A stretch of DNA of 49,653 nt from Dialister succinatiphilus YIT 11850 (GTDB lineage Bacteria; Bacillota; Negativicutes; Veillonellales; Dialisteraceae): positions 1,200,192 through 1,249,844 of the forward strand of contig NZ_JH591187.1 of assembly GCF_000242435.1 (NCBI RefSeq), written 5' to 3'. Shown here piece by piece: positions 49,419 through 49,653 of the stretch (positions are counted from its first letter, which is position 1; each line of letters begins with the position of its first letter). The position numbers and the translations under genes were made by a program. The notes under the pieces are model-generated. The model saw nothing but the letters and a program-made list of their open reading frames with translations. It was not told where the DNA came from and searched no databases.

Positions 49419-49653
49419 GGTCGAGGTCGGGGTTGGGGCGGTGCTTTCCAGTATTCCCGAAGGTTGACACGCCTTATGGACAAGCCCTGACGGGCTTGAA
49501 GGTTCTAAAGTTTGACGGGGCTATCGCCCCGAGGGTTCTAAAGTTTGACGGGGCTATCGCCCCGAGGGTTCTTAAGTTTGACAGCGGCTCTGCCGCTGAG
49601 GGTTGTTGTGGGCGCCTTACATTTATAGAAGGCGCCCTCTTATGATAAAACCT
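49419..49653. repeat. hairpin-mosaic block 16 (left part; continues beyond the window)
   Basis: GGTCGAGGTCGGGGTTGGGG and CGGTGCTTTCCAGTATTCCC lead to AAGGTTGACACGCC. AAGCCCTGACGGGCTT, two identical GGGGCTATCGCCCC modules in direct tandem, AGCGGCTCTGCCGCT and a GGCGCC stem with AT loop (49611-49637) follow. The tandem pair shows single-module duplication. Confidence 0.9.

Noticed and set aside
3521-49653. Hairpin mosaics as plain rho-independent terminators
   Set aside because: Most stems lack a following T tract, occur in chains of many, and several genes already have a separate true terminator before the block.
1-49653. tRNA and rRNA genes
   Set aside because: No cloverleaf with the usual T-loop motif and no rRNA sequence was noticed on either strand; a covariance search was not possible.

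Overview
ORGANISM. The window carries a chromosomal replication origin (dnaA, dnaN, S4-domain gene, recF, parA, parB and three perfect parS sites) in the gene order of Firmicutes. It also encodes an OmpA-type outer-membrane protein with a Sec signal peptide, which implies a diderm. Together these suggest the Negativicutes (Veillonellales, Dialister-like). The genus is an inference; no rRNA is present to prove it. Genes left of oriC (about 14.3 kb) are mostly on the minus strand and those to the right mostly on the plus strand, as expected for replication-co-oriented coding.

LAYOUT. 0-2 kb: an IS110-family transposase with a possible bridge-RNA leader, then a 163-bp fold-back element. 2-12 kb: a RibD-like reductase, an NAD(P)-binding protein, a small unknown gene, purB with an FAD-dependent dehydrogenase, a DtxR/MntR regulator, a viroplasmin-type RNase H, a DnaQ-like exonuclease and a small basic protein. 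12.2-16.8 kb: origin region, with DnaA boxes before dnaA and, between dnaA and dnaN, boxes followed by a DnaA-trio and an AT-rich segment. 17-31 kb: a DUF721/DciA-like protein on the opposite strand, two tandem PPK2 kinases, OmpA, a HAD phosphatase, a sodium:solute symporter, an ArsR regulator, parAB, DUF4446 and an M23 peptidase. 32-39.4 kb: three Sel1-repeat proteins and two exported SGNH hydrolases. 40-45 kb: a ZIP metal transporter behind a DtxR-type operator, and two alanine/glycine:sodium symporters, each behind its own tandem glycine riboswitch with a terminator. 46-49.3 kb: a ThrE-like exporter, an unknown membrane protein and a kinase-like protein with an altered catalytic loop.

MAIN UNEXPLAINED STRUCTURE. 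About sixteen intergenic intervals, roughly 8 kb or one sixth of the window, are filled by a mosaic of short hairpin modules. Conserved linkers (ending in TTGAC on one side, starting with GAGGGTT on the other, often joined by CTTAAG) enclose stems whose sequence differs from module to module but always stays self-complementary. Blocks run from the end of one gene to near the ribosome-binding site of the next. A terminal anchor (TATTCCCGAAGG) points one way left of oriC and the other way right of it. I recognise no described repeat family in it. Other repeat classes are a TTTCGAG/GGAAAC element, an 8-bp tandem (TAGTGAGC) and a 7-bp tandem.

HOW THE PARTS FIT. DnaA, DnaN, RecF and the DciA-like protein serve initiation and early replication. 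ParB on the three parS sites with ParA would segregate the origin. A second DnaA-box cluster at 39.9-40.0 kb, 25.6 kb from the origin, could titrate DnaA. The DtxR-like regulator probably controls the ZIP transporter. Glycine controls both symporters through RNA.
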